Source: Desulfuromonas thiophila (GTDB taxonomy: Bacteria > Desulfobacterota > Desulfuromonadia > Desulfuromonadales > Desulfuromonadaceae). Taken from it: a stretch of DNA of 60,403 bases. The notes under the pieces were generated by a model. It ran no database searches and was not told the origin of the DNA. It was given only the letters and a program-made list of their open reading frames with translations. The first letter of the stretch is position 1; each line of letters begins with the position of its first letter. Location: contig NZ_FNAQ01000014.1 in assembly GCF_900101955.1 (NCBI RefSeq), positions 1-60,403 on the forward strand, read 5' to 3'. This document shows, piece after piece, positions 52,152 through 60,084 of this stretch. The translations under genes and the position numbers were made by a program.

Positions 52152-54812
52152 ATGGCAGAACAATTGGCAAAGGGCTACGAGCCGCAGACGTTTGAAACCC
52201 GCTGGTACCAGCAATGGGAGCGGCAGGGCTGTTTTCATGCCGATGAAAATTCCCCCAGGCCCCATTATTCCATTGTCATACCGCCGCCCAATGTCACCGG
52301 CGTGCTGCACATGGGCCACGCCCTCAACAATACCCTGCAGGATATTCTGGCGCGCTGGAAGCGCATGACCGGCCATGAGGTGCTGTGGATGCCCGGCACC
52401 GACCATGCCGGTATCGCCACCCAGAACGTGGTCGAAAAGCAGCTGGCCGCCGAGGGCTGTGATCGCCACGATCTGGGGCGTGACGCCTTTGTCGAGCGGG
52501 TATGGCGCTGGCGCGAGGAATCCGGCGGTCAGATCATCAATCAGCTCAAGCGTCTCGGCGCCTCCTGCGACTGGCAGCGCGAACGTTTCACCATGGACGA
52601 TGGCCTGAGCAAGGCGGTGCGCGAGGTGTTCGTCAGTCTGTATGAAGAAGGGTTGATCTACCGCGACAACCGCCTGATCAACTGGTGCCCGCGCTGCCAT
52701 ACCGCCCTGTCCGATCTGGAGGTCGAGCACGACGACAAGAAGGGCAGCCTGTGGCACCTGCGTTATCCCATCAAGGGCACCAATCGCTATCTGGTGGTCG
52801 CCACCACCCGGCCGGAAACCATGCTCGGCGATACCGCCGTGGCGGTGCATCCCGAGGACGAACGCTATGCCGATCTGGTCGGCAAGATGATCGAACTGCC
52901 GCTGACCGGCCGCGAGATCCCCATCATCGCCGATGACTACGTCGACAAGGAGTTCGGCAGTGGCGCGGTCAAGATCACCCCGGCCCACGATTTCAATGAC
53001 TTCGAAATGGGCAAGCGCCACAACCTGGACAATATCAACATTCTTGATCCGTCCGGCATCATCAACGAAAATGGCGGCGCCTATCAGGGCCTGGAGCGCT
53101 ATGCCGCGCGCGACAAGGTGGTGGCCGATCTCGCCGCCCTCGGTCTGCTTGACAAGGTCGAGGAACACCTCAACGCCGTCGGCGAATGCTATCGCTGCAA
53201 GACCGTCATCGAGCCGTACCTGAGCCTGCAGTGGTACGTCAATGTCCAGCCGCTGGCCAAGGAAGCCATCAAGGCGGTGGAAAGCGGCGCCACCCGCATC
53301 GTGCCGCAGCACTGGGAAAAGACCTACTACGAATGGATGTACAACATCCAGGACTGGTGCATCAGCCGCCAGATCTGGTGGGGCCACCGCATTCCGGCCT
53401 GGTACTGTGACGACTGCGGCGAGATCACCGTATCGCGCGAGGATGCCAGCTGCTGCTACAAGTGCCACAGCCGCAATCTGCGCCAGGAAACCGACGTGCT
53501 CGACACCTGGTTTTCCTCGGCCCTGTGGCCGTTTTCGACCATGGGTTGGCCCGAGCAGAGCGAAACCCTCAACAAGTTCTATCCCACCTCCTGTCTGGTC
53601 ACCGGCTTCGACATCCTGTTCTTCTGGGTGGCGCGCATGATGATGATGGGCCTGAAGTTCATGGGCCAGGTGCCGTTCACGGATGTCTATATTCATGCCC
53701 TGGTGCGCGATGCCCAGGGCCAGAAGATGAGCAAGAGCAAGGGCAATGTCATCGATCCGCTGACGGTGATCGAGGAATACGGCACCGATGCCTTCCGTTT
53801 CACCCTGGCAGCCTTCGCCGCCCAGGGGCGCGACATCAAGCTGTCGACCGAGCGCATCGGCGGCTACCGCAACTTCTGCAACAAGCTGTGGAACGCCAGC
53901 CGTTTCGCCCTGATGAATCTGGAAGACTTCACCCCGCCGGCCAAGCCCGACTGGGACGCACTGAGCCTGTCCCTGGCCGATCGCTGGATTCTCACCCGGC
54001 TGGCGACGGTGGAGCGCGAGGTCAACGCCGCGCTGGAGGGCTACCACTTCAACGAAGCCGCCAGTGTGCTGTACAGCTTCACCTGGCACGCCTTCTGCGA
54101 CTGGTATATCGAGCTGATCAAGGGCGCCCTCTACGGCGACGATGCCGCCGCCAGACTCAGCGCCCAGACCGTGGTGGCGACCGTGCTGGAGCGGCTGCTG
54201 CGCCTGCTGCATCCGCTGATGCCGTTCATCACCGAGGAAATCTGGCACAGCCTGCCGGGCCAGCGGCCCTGCGCCTTCCTCATGGGCTGCGCCTACCCCC
54301 AGGGCGAGGGCTTGCCGCAGGATGCCGAGGCCAGCGCCCGCATGGAGCAGGTGATGGAGGTCATCCGCGCCATCCGCAACATTCGGGGCGAAATGGATGT
54401 GCCGCCGGCCAAAAAGATCAGCGCTCTGCTCGATTGCCGCGACAGCGCCAGCCTGACGCTGATGCAGGATGCCGCCGATTACATCCGCGCTCTGGCGCGG
54501 GTGGAGGAGCTGACCTGTGGCGTCAGCCTGGTCCAGCCGCCCCAAGCCGCCAAGCAGCTGGCCGGCTCGGTGGAAATTCTGTTGCCGCTGGCCGGCCTGA
54601 TCAATCTGGAAGAGGAGGAAAAGCGCCTCACCAAGGAGATCGCCAAGGTGCAAAAGGACGTTGATCTGTTCAGTAAAAAACTGTCGAACGCGAAGTTTGT
54701 CGCCAATGCCCCGGCCGAGGTGCTGGAGAAGGACCGCGCCAAGCTGGCCGCCGCGCAGGAAAAACTGACGCTGCTGCAGGCCAGCCTGCAGCGCATTGTG
54801 GCGCTGAAGTAG
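52152..54812 (+). CDS. valS: valyl-tRNA synthetase
   Basis: An 886-residue class Ia synthetase that charges tRNA-Val. The HIGH motif is in PNVTGVLHMGHALN (about residues 48-61) and KMSKS at 525-529 (GQKMSKSKGNVIDP). The editing CP1 domain has TTRPETMLGDTAVAVHPED. The anticodon-binding region contains NEAASVLYSFTWHAFCDWY, and a C-terminal coiled coil (about 820-886) binds the tRNA arm. ATG at 52152 with a weak ACGAGA upstream. mutT follows directly. Confidence 0.97.
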   Translation: MAEQLAKGYEPQTFETRWYQQWERQGCFHADENSPRPHYSIVIPPPNVTGVLHMGHALNNTLQDILARWKRMTGHEVLWMPGTDHAGIATQNVVEKQLAAEGCDRHDLGRDAFVERVWRWREESGGQIINQLKRLGASCDWQRERFTMDDGLSKAVREVFVSLYEEGLIYRDNRLINWCPRCHTALSDLEVEHDDKKGSLWHLRYPIKGTNRYLVVATTRPETMLGDTAVAVHPEDERYADLVGKMIELPLTGREIPIIADDYVDKEFGSGAVKITPAHDFNDFEMGKRHNLDNINILDPSGIINENGGAYQGLERYAARDKVVADLAALGLLDKVEEHLNAVGECYRCKTVIEPYLSLQWYVNVQPLAKEAIKAVESGATRIVPQHWEKTYYEWMYNIQDWCISRQIWWGHRIPAWYCDDCGEITVSREDASCCYKCHSRNLRQETDVLDTWFSSALWPFSTMGWPEQSETLNKFYPTSCLVTGFDILFFWVARMMMMGLKFMGQVPFTDVYIHALVRDAQGQKMSKSKGNVIDPLTVIEEYGTDAFRFTLAAFAAQGRDIKLSTERIGGYRNFCNKLWNASRFALMNLEDFTPPAKPDWDALSLSLADRWILTRLATVEREVNAALEGYHFNEAASVLYSFTWHAFCDWYIELIKGALYGDDAAARLSAQTVVATVLERLLRLLHPLMPFITEEIWHSLPGQRPCAFLMGCAYPQGEGLPQDAEASARMEQVMEVIRAIRNIRGEMDVPPAKKISALLDCRDSASLTLMQDAADYIRALARVEELTCGVSLVQPPQAAKQLAGSVEILLPLAGLINLEEEEKRLTKEIAKVQKDVDLFSKKLSNAKFVANAPAEVLEKDRAKLAAAQEKLTLLQASLQRIVALK

Positions 54813-55220
54813 GTGCCGACGCGCCCGCACCTGCAGGTCAGCTGCGCCCTGATCGAACAGGACGGCCGGGTTCTGGCCGCCCAGCGCGGCCCGACCATGA
54901 GCCTGCCGCTGAAATGGGAATTCCCCGGCGGCAAGATCCATGCTGGCGAAACACCGCAGGACTGCCTGCGGCGCGAACTGATGGAAGAATTGGGCGTCCA
55001 GATCGCCGTTGGCAAGGCATTGCCCAGCGTCTGGCATGACTACCCCGGCTTTCGTGTCACGCTGTACCCCTTTATCTGTCTGCTGACGGCCGGCACCCCG
55101 GTTCTGCACGAACATGCCGCCGTGCGCTGGCTGTGGCCGCACGAGCTGGCGCAGCTTGACTGGGCCGACGCCGACTGGCCGGTGCTGGACGCCTATCTGG
55201 CCGAACGCGGCAGTGGCTGA
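54813..55220 (+). CDS. MutT-like Nudix hydrolase (8-oxo-dGTPase type)
   Basis: A 135-residue protein starting with GTG directly after the valS stop. The Nudix box is [20 protein letters not shown] followed by ELGV, with all catalytic Glu residues present. The N-terminal [17 protein letters not shown] and the EFPGGK loop fit the MutT subgroup that removes oxidised dGTP. C-terminal [14 protein letters not shown] fits NTP pyrophosphohydrolases of this type. Coupled to valS; no ribosome-binding site of its own is visible. Confidence 0.85.
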   Translation: MPTRPHLQVSCALIEQDGRVLAAQRGPTMSLPLKWEFPGGKIHAGETPQDCLRRELMEELGVQIAVGKALPSVWHDYPGFRVTLYPFICLLTAGTPVLHEHAAVRWLWPHELAQLDWADADWPVLDAYLAERGSG

Positions 55221-55314
55221 GGGCCAGCTGGGCACAGCAGGGCGGGGCAGGGCAGGGTCGTCCGTCATCAGCAACTGCCGGCCGTTTTCAACCTTTGTGA
55301 CAAGGAGGATGACC

Positions 55315-55491
55315 ATGGAGATCACCGACAAGGTTCTGGAGGTGCTGCGCGCCCAGGGCGAACCCCTCAATGCCGGCAAGATTGCCGAGCTTGGCGGCCT
55401 TGACCGCAAGGAGGTCGACAAGGCCATGACCCGGCTGAAAAAGGAAGGCCGGATCGTTTCGCCCAAACGCTGCTACTGGACTCCGGCCTGA
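55315..55491 (+). CDS. small winged-helix DNA-binding protein (58 residues)
   Basis: A 58-residue protein: [20 protein letters not shown], then [20 protein letters not shown] and a basic turn [15 protein letters not shown]. The arrangement is a minimal winged helix-turn-helix with the wing near the C-terminus. AAGGAGG lies 6 nt before the ATG at 55315. Similar tiny proteins are annotated as transcriptional regulators in Geobacter relatives. No target is known. It has its own terminator-like hairpin. Confidence 0.75.
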   Translation: MEITDKVLEVLRAQGEPLNAGKIAELGGLDRKEVDKAMTRLKKEGRIVSPKRCYWTPA

Positions 55492-55518
55492 GCGGTCGCC
55501 TGTCGGCCAGAAACACCA

Positions 55519-55550
55519 CAGCCCCGCCCGGATCACCCCCGGCGGGGCTG
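55519..55550 (+). terminator. hairpin terminator after the small winged-helix gene
   Basis: Perfect 10-bp stem CAGCCCCGCC / GGCGGGGCTG followed by TTCGCG, between this gene and the convergent methyltransferase. Confidence 0.6.
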
Positions 55551-55577
55551 TTCGCGTAACAGGGTTCGTTGTGCCTG

Positions 55578-56336
55578 TCAGGCGGTTTTTTGCGCGATAT
55601 AGACCCCGTAGCTGATGTAGTCCCGGTAGCGTTCGTACAGGTCAATTTCGTCTTGTTCGGCCGCCACAATCGCGCGGGCTTCTTCACTGTGGCCATTGCG
55701 CTGAAGAAAGTCTGCAAAACGTGCCTGTAGGGGGCGGTAATACTGGTCCAGCCAGCAGTATTGCGGCAAAACAAAGTAGCCCAGCGGCACATAGCCGTGT
55801 TTTTCAAGAACCCGGATTTTGGCCGAGGCCACATCAATTTCGGGATATTCGTGCTGCCAATGCTGCTCAAGTTCCCGCGGCCGGCTATCGCTAAGCCAGG
55901 TGATCTCGGAAGCGACCAGCAGCCCGCCCGTTTTGAGAAAACGGCGCCAGTCGGCCACGCCTTTTTCAAAGCCGATGTTGTAGATGGCGCCCTCCGACCA
56001 GATCACGTCCAGCTCCTTGTCGGCAAAAGGCAAGTTGTCCATCGAACAGGCTAGAGGAGCTATTTTCTCCGCCAGCCCGGCACGTTCGGCCCTGTCCTTC
56101 AACACCTCAAGGAAGTCCTGCAGAAAATCCACCGCCGTGATCCGGGCGTTCAGAAGCCTGGCCAGTACCAGGGTGGAGGCGCCCGTGCCGCAGCCGATGT
56201 CGGCAATCCGCAGCGGCGCCGTCCGGTCGATCCGGGCCAGTTGCAGCGCCCGTTCCGTTTCGGCCTCTGCGCCCGGTCCCTGCCGCTGGCCCTGCTGGTG
56301 CAGGTCGATCAACAGCCTGAAATCATCCATGCTCAT
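55578..56336 (-). CDS. class I SAM-dependent methyltransferase
   Basis: A 252-residue Rossmann-fold methyltransferase. Motif I is IADIGCGTGAS, motif II (acidic loop) AVDFLQDFL, motif III (post II) MDNLPFADKELDVIWSEGA and motif post-III FLKTGGLLVASEI. The substrate is not indicated; UbiE/YcgJ-type small-molecule methyltransferases share this pattern. Two in-frame ATGs (56336 and 56330) are preceded by GGGAGAGAAAGG. The upstream neighbour on the same strand is the DUF3089 gene. No transfer signs other than slightly lower GC. Confidence 0.85.
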   Translation of the reverse strand: MSMDDFRLLIDLHQQGQRQGPGAEAETERALQLARIDRTAPLRIADIGCGTGASTLVLARLLNARITAVDFLQDFLEVLKDRAERAGLAEKIAPLACSMDNLPFADKELDVIWSEGAIYNIGFEKGVADWRRFLKTGGLLVASEITWLSDSRPRELEQHWQHEYPEIDVASAKIRVLEKHGYVPLGYFVLPQYCWLDQYYRPLQARFADFLQRNGHSEEARAIVAAEQDEIDLYERYRDYISYGVYIAQKTA

Positions 56337-56365
56337 TGCCTTTCTCTCCCATTGTTCAAGCCATT

Positions 56366-57400
56366 CTACTGGGCGTCGAAATAGTGCTCTACCCGGTTGG
56401 CGGCGTTGGCGCGCAGGTTGAAGTAGTAAAAAGGGATGTCATAGGAGTGATAGACCCCGGCGCTGCTCAGCCGCAGTTCGTCATCGACGGCGGTGGCGCA
56501 GCGCACCACGCCATTCGATGTGTCAACGCGGGCATCGGCATACTGGGGCACCTGCTGAAAGACGCCATCAGCGTCCGGCAGGAACGAACCCAGCCCCTCC
56601 TCGACGGCGGCCGGAGTTTCATCCAATGTCCAGCTGATGGGATTGATGGCCAGGGCGCCCGGCAGCAGAAACGGGACGTTATCGCTGTCCACCGTGGGGG
56701 ACAGGGTGTTGTAGGACACAATGACACCGGTGTCGTCCGGCCCCTGGGCAAAGTGGAGATGCGGGTTTGCCGCCAGGAAATCCGCTGTTACGGAATAGCC
56801 GATGACGTAGGCCACAACCATCCGTTCAAGGTATTCCGGATGGTTTTTAAAGTAATCCGCCAAGAGCAGAATCAGAACGTTGGACCCCTGCGAGTGGCCG
56901 ACAAGCAAAAACGGTCGGCCGTTGTTGTAATGCTTGAAGTAGTAGTCCAAAGCGGCCTCGGCATCGGCCGCCGGAACGCTGGCCAGCAATTCGTCGCGCT
57001 CCTGTGCCGGCAACGCCAGGGAATAGGCCGCATCGACCTGACGATAGTAGGGGGCATAGACATTGCCGACCGGCTCAAACGCTGTCGCCTGACGGGCATA
57101 GGCGGCGGCGGAGCCCGCCAGCATCGAGGCATTGTCAATTTCAGCGATGTTGGCATCGGTGGGGGCCGTTTTTGCCCAGGCCGTCGGGTACAGGTAAAAA
57201 ACGTCCACCTCCTTGTCGGTGGTCTCCGGCACCTTCAGCCAGTGGGTTTGCACGGAATAGTCCGTTGTCTGCCGATCGGCGCCGTCAGAAGAAGACGAGG
57301 AATCGCCGCAGCCCGCAACCAGCATGGCCAGAACAATCGTCAACAGCAGCATAGCTGACAATCGCCCACGAAGGCTGTTTTTCAATGCGTTTCGGATCAT
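56366..57400 (-). CDS. DUF3089 alpha/beta-hydrolase lipoprotein
   Basis: A 344-residue protein. The ATG at 57400 has AAGGA upstream. A signal peptide ends in LVAGC (lipobox, Cys near residue 31) followed by a Ser-rich stretch. VFYLYPTAWAKTAPTDANI and NVYAPYYRQVDAAY are DUF3089 hallmarks. The nucleophile elbow GHSQGSN supports an alpha/beta hydrolase. The substrate is unknown. The frame continues in phase to 57658, so the true gene could be longer. The attC array begins 295 bp upstream, placing this gene at the end of the cassette array. Confidence 0.82.
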   Translation of the reverse strand: MIRNALKNSLRGRLSAMLLLTIVLAMLVAGCGDSSSSSDGADRQTTDYSVQTHWLKVPETTDKEVDVFYLYPTAWAKTAPTDANIAEIDNASMLAGSAAAYARQATAFEPVGNVYAPYYRQVDAAYSLALPAQERDELLASVPAADAEAALDYYFKHYNNGRPFLLVGHSQGSNVLILLLADYFKNHPEYLERMVVAYVIGYSVTADFLAANPHLHFAQGPDDTGVIVSYNTLSPTVDSDNVPFLLPGALAINPISWTLDETPAAVEEGLGSFLPDADGVFQQVPQYADARVDTSNGVVRCATAVDDELRLSSAGVYHSYDIPFYYFNLRANAANRVEHYFDAQ

Positions 57401-57658
57401 TCTTCGTTCCTTTTCAGCAAGGATTTGGTTGCTCAGGCGTCTGACCGGGCACACTTTTCGGGCTGCACCCTCCATGGCCACATTGAATTTCTTTTTTCTG
57501 AACACTTCGTCTACCGGAATTGCCTCAACGTGGCTACCGCTGGCATCCTGGCGGAGATCTGAGATCGGGTCTTTATCAGCTAAGGCCCGAAGTAGTGAAT
57601 GAGCAAGCTCCTTGAGCACTTGGTGCTTCTGCTTAAATAAGCCAAGAAATGACCGCAA
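57401..57658 (-). other. in-phase open segment upstream of the DUF3089 gene, possibly a cassette gene remnant
   Basis: About 86 codons beginning LRSFLGLFKQKHQVLKEL with TTG at 57658 and running without stop into the DUF3089 start. It lies 37 bp after attC-1, the distance at which cassette genes begin. It has no recognised family and no membrane segment, whereas the ATG at 57400 has its own Shine-Dalgarno and signal peptide. It could be the head of a truncated last cassette or a chance frame. Confidence 0.35.
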
Positions 57659-57694
57659 ATAGTCATTTGCAGTTATTTGTAGGTCCCCGCTGCT

Positions 57695-57799
57695 TCTAAC
57701 GTTGTGCTCACCGGCGGCGACGGGACGGGCCGGCCTAGCAGAAACCTAAACGTGAACCGCCCCTGACTCACCCGTCCGAGTGTAGCGCGTGGTTAGCAA
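57695..57799 (-). repeat. attC-1
   Basis: Minus strand: core-like TGCTAAC (57793-57799) at one end, GTTAGAA (57695-57701) at the other, with CACGCGCT near the first partly pairing with GAGCACAAC near the second. About 105 bp. The last 31 bp of the unknown cassette gene lie in it. Confidence 0.65.
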
Positions 57800-58436
57800 C
57801 GCCTTCCGGATTTCCCTTAGTTACAACCCAACCAGCCAGGTAACTTAAAAAAATGTCCGTTGCTTCATTGAAACACTCAATTACTTCCAGCCATGAGGAC
57901 TCGGGATATTTGCTGTCCTCGTCTGTAATCGCAAACTCAAATGAGCGTGTTTCATCGTCAACACTTTGAACTGAGCTGAAAAGATGCTGTTCTGAAAAGT
58001 GGATATAGCCACACAAATTCTCATAGACCTTTTTCAACCAAGGATGTTTCTGAGAGAGGGTTTTAACCAAATAGGCATCGGTCATTTTTTGGCCATTTTT
58101 ATCTTTGATTGTTCGAATATGTGCTCCGGAAATCACTTCATTTGCAAATGAGTGGGGATTATCAACCAACCATATGGCAGAAAAGCGCAGTGAGGTATCA
58201 ATTTGCATTCTCAATACGGATCGGGCACATGTCATATTCAATGATTCAATTAAATTGCGAAAACCCGCGCTTGTGCTCAAGGAACGTTTTGCCGCTCCTA
58301 TGGCAAGAAGGTCTACGGGATACATATTTTGGTTATCGACTGAAAGCATTTGCATGCATAAGTCAAGAGTCTCATCACGCTTTTTGCTTAGAATGGTTAG
58401 GGCATTGTTGATTGCTTCTGAATGATTGGTTTCCAT
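57768..58436 (-). CDS. cassette gene, unknown function
   Basis: A 222-residue soluble protein whose ATG lies 17 nt after the GTTAGC end of attC-2. It is mostly alpha-helical, without membrane segments: AINNALTILSKKRDETLDLCMQ, FRNLIESLNMTCARSVLRMQ and TLSQKHPWLKKVYENLCGYI. The layout is reminiscent of HEPN-like or DUF5677-like cassettes, but no diagnostic R-x4-6-H pair can be assigned, so the family is left open. The C-terminal ten residues are encoded inside attC-1. Codon use is AT-rich, unlike the flanking chromosome. Confidence 0.6.
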   Translation of the reverse strand: METNHSEAINNALTILSKKRDETLDLCMQMLSVDNQNMYPVDLLAIGAAKRSLSTSAGFRNLIESLNMTCARSVLRMQIDTSLRFSAIWLVDNPHSFANEVISGAHIRTIKDKNGQKMTDAYLVKTLSQKHPWLKKVYENLCGYIHFSEQHLFSSVQSVDDETRSFEFAITDEDSKYPESSWLEVIECFNEATDIFLSYLAGWVVTKGNPEGVANHALHSDG

Positions 58437-58452
58437 CAGTTAGTTCCTGCCT

Positions 58453-58567
58453 GCTAACGGTGATAATAAGCGGCGGCAGCGCGATGGTTAGGCCTATTAC
58501 CGCAATTTATTTATGTTTTTCGGGAAGCACCCAGCTATTTTCCGTCCGCTTGATGCCATGGTTATGC
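58453..58567 (-). repeat. attC-2
   Basis: Minus strand: GCATAAC (58561-58567) to GTTAGC (58453-58458). Inside, ATCAAGCGGACGG pairs with CCGCCGCTTATT through AAGCGG/CCGCTT. A further GCCTAAC (58487-58493) inside may mark a fused or older site. The DUF4145 gene's TAA lies within GCATAAC, a usual cassette layout. Confidence 0.75.
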
Positions 58568-59233
58568 CTGCTCTTGACTTTTCCCCTCTAATTCTTCTTG
58601 TTTTTGGAACTTTTCCATTTTGCTCTTGAAGTCTTCGAGTTTACTCGGAGCAACATAAACATAATCGATGATCACCTTGAAAAAATCATCGAGGGCGAAA
58701 GCTTGTAGTTGATGAACCGATTCATTTATACCGTGTGCGCCAATATTTCCTAGCAGCCTCAAAACATCACTGGCCTCTGAGAGGACCTTCGGTATTTCGC
58801 CTTTTTCAGTTAATTTGTTAATTTTTGCCTGAAGAGTCCCCTTTTTTTCACCACGATCGTCACAGACGGCCTCAAGGGCTCTTCTGATCTGAACGGCAAA
58901 TGCGTTTGGTGCAATTGATTTTATTCTGAAGGCTTCTTCGTAGACTGCGGCGATTAATTTAGGTACAGATTTATGGAGCTTTCCCGATGTTGGGAATTCG
59001 AGACCACCGGTATGAAATTGCCTTTCCTCAAATTGAGCGAGGGGATTATCGTAAAGCAATATGTGTCCACATGTTTCACAGACAGCAACAAAGGTTCCCC
59101 ACGGATGCTCGTCTACTGAGTTATCGGAAATCGACCATGATTTCTCATAGTAATTTTGAGAGTGGATAAGTCTTTGAGGCGCCTTGTTTCCGCAGTGCGG
59201 ACAATAAGCAACTTTTCTTATTGTTTCAGTCAT
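58562..59233 (-). CDS. cassette gene: zinc-ribbon and DUF4145 protein
   Basis: A 223-residue protein. The ATG at 59233 has GAGGAG 5 nt upstream and lies 21 nt after attC-3's core. The N-terminal zinc ribbon has CPHCG (near residue 11) and CETCGH (near 52). The DUF4145 domain at about 95-195 shows FAVQIRRALEAVCDDRG, INKLTEKGEIPKVLSEASDV and RLLGNIGAHGINE. DUF4145 domains are often fused to restriction or defence enzymes, but here it stands alone. The stop codon is inside the attC-2 core. Function not established. Confidence 0.75.
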   Translation of the reverse strand: MTETIRKVAYCPHCGNKAPQRLIHSQNYYEKSWSISDNSVDEHPWGTFVAVCETCGHILLYDNPLAQFEERQFHTGGLEFPTSGKLHKSVPKLIAAVYEEAFRIKSIAPNAFAVQIRRALEAVCDDRGEKKGTLQAKINKLTEKGEIPKVLSEASDVLRLLGNIGAHGINESVHQLQAFALDDFFKVIIDYVYVAPSKLEDFKSKMEKFQKQEELEGKSQEQA

Positions 59234-59253
59234 CTTGCTCCTCAATTTTCAAG

Positions 59254-59331
59254 GCATAACGCTGCCATAAACGGCGCGAGCTTGCGAGCGTCCGGCGACC
59301 GAAGGGAGCGAATTTGATGGCCTTGTTATGT
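59254..59331 (-). repeat. attC-3
   Basis: Minus strand: ACATAAC (59325-59331) to the classical core GTTATGC (59254-59260), with AAGGCCATC against ATGGCAGC and an internal GC-rich palindrome (CGCTCCCTTCGG, GACGCTCGCAAGC). The TIR-like gene ends 1 bp before it. The best-formed of the three sites. Confidence 0.85.
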
Positions 59332-59332
59332 A

Positions 59333-60010
59333 TCAACTTGATGCGTGTGCAACTTTATCTGGGTTTAACACAAAGCCTGACTCTTTTAATCTATTTGCCA
59401 GCCTAGGAACCGTTTCCTTAACGTGATTATTGAAAGGAATATATAGGATGCCATCAGCATCAGACGGCTTTTCAATATGGCCTTTTACTAGAATTGCCAT
59501 ATTCCTCCTGCCAATAGATGAAATTAACATTCCCATTTCCAGTACTACGTTTTGCCGCGCTCTAGGCTGAATTGAATCAGGGCCATGACTTTGTGCGTAA
59601 CCCATATCATCGGGCGTCATTAGCACTATACCGAAAGAGGTTGCAGTTGAGTTTTGACCAATCTTTGCCTCTAAGGATTCGATTATTGTTAAGCCACCAC
59701 CGCCACTATTTTGAAGAACAAAGTGATCTATTCCGAGTTTATGAAGCACTAGCTCTAATTGTTCTCTAGCTGTTTCATCATGCCCATGTACAACAAATAC
59801 TTGCTTGGAAGTAGCTGGTGCCACCATACTTTCTAATGCAGGTTGACCTGTAGATGTACCGGCTGGACTTGGTGCGGGTGAAGTTGAGCCAGAATATTGG
59901 TTGTAATCTTCCTCAAATTTTGACTTTAAAGCAGGACTTGCTTGAATTTGAAGTGTCCCATTTCGATACAGATTTATTGTCTCGCCTTCTTCTGTCTTTA
60001 TCTGATGCAT
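59333..60010 (-). CDS. cassette gene: TIR-like (PF10137-type) protein
   Basis: A 225-residue protein. Residues 1-40 form a small N-terminal segment (INLYRNGTLQIQASPALKSK), residues 41-65 a Ser/Pro/Thr-rich linker, and 68-215 the TIR-like domain: KQVFVVHGHDETARE, LVLHKLGIDHFVLQNSGGGG, TIIESLEAKI, FGIVLMTPDDMG, RARQNVVLEMGMLIS. This is the pattern of the predicted nucleotide-binding TIR-like family associated with CBASS Cap12/Pycsar effectors, which degrade NAD. No cyclase is adjacent. AAAGG lies 5 nt before the ATG. An IS end lies about 55 bp upstream, so its native promoter may be lost. Confidence 0.85.
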   Translation of the reverse strand: MHQIKTEEGETINLYRNGTLQIQASPALKSKFEEDYNQYSGSTSPAPSPAGTSTGQPALESMVAPATSKQVFVVHGHDETAREQLELVLHKLGIDHFVLQNSGGGGLTIIESLEAKIGQNSTATSFGIVLMTPDDMGYAQSHGPDSIQPRARQNVVLEMGMLISSIGRRNMAILVKGHIEKPSDADGILYIPFNNHVKETVPRLANRLKESGFVLNPDKVAHASS

Positions 60011-60084
60011 GTTTCCTTTATCGGATGATGATTTTATTTTTCTTCCGATTGTAGCGGAACCGGTTCCCTGGACACAAGTTTAGC

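Larger units (their letters stand above)
57695..60010 (-). mobile_element. integron-type gene-cassette array (three cassettes, three attC sites)
   Basis: On the minus strand the order is TIR-like gene, attC-3, DUF4145 gene, attC-2, unknown gene, attC-1. Each gene starts 17-27 nt after one attC and ends at or inside the next. GC is clearly lower than in the flanking core genes. No integrase or attI is seen; by array orientation they would lie to the right of 60403, separated by the terminal IS. A CALIN (array without integrase) is also possible. Confidence 0.8.

Noticed and set aside
51795-55466. 1223-codon open frame on the minus strand
   Set aside because: It is antisense to valS and mutT, which have full motif sets; its translation is compositionally odd and matches no family. 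High-GC DNA often leaves such antisense frames open.
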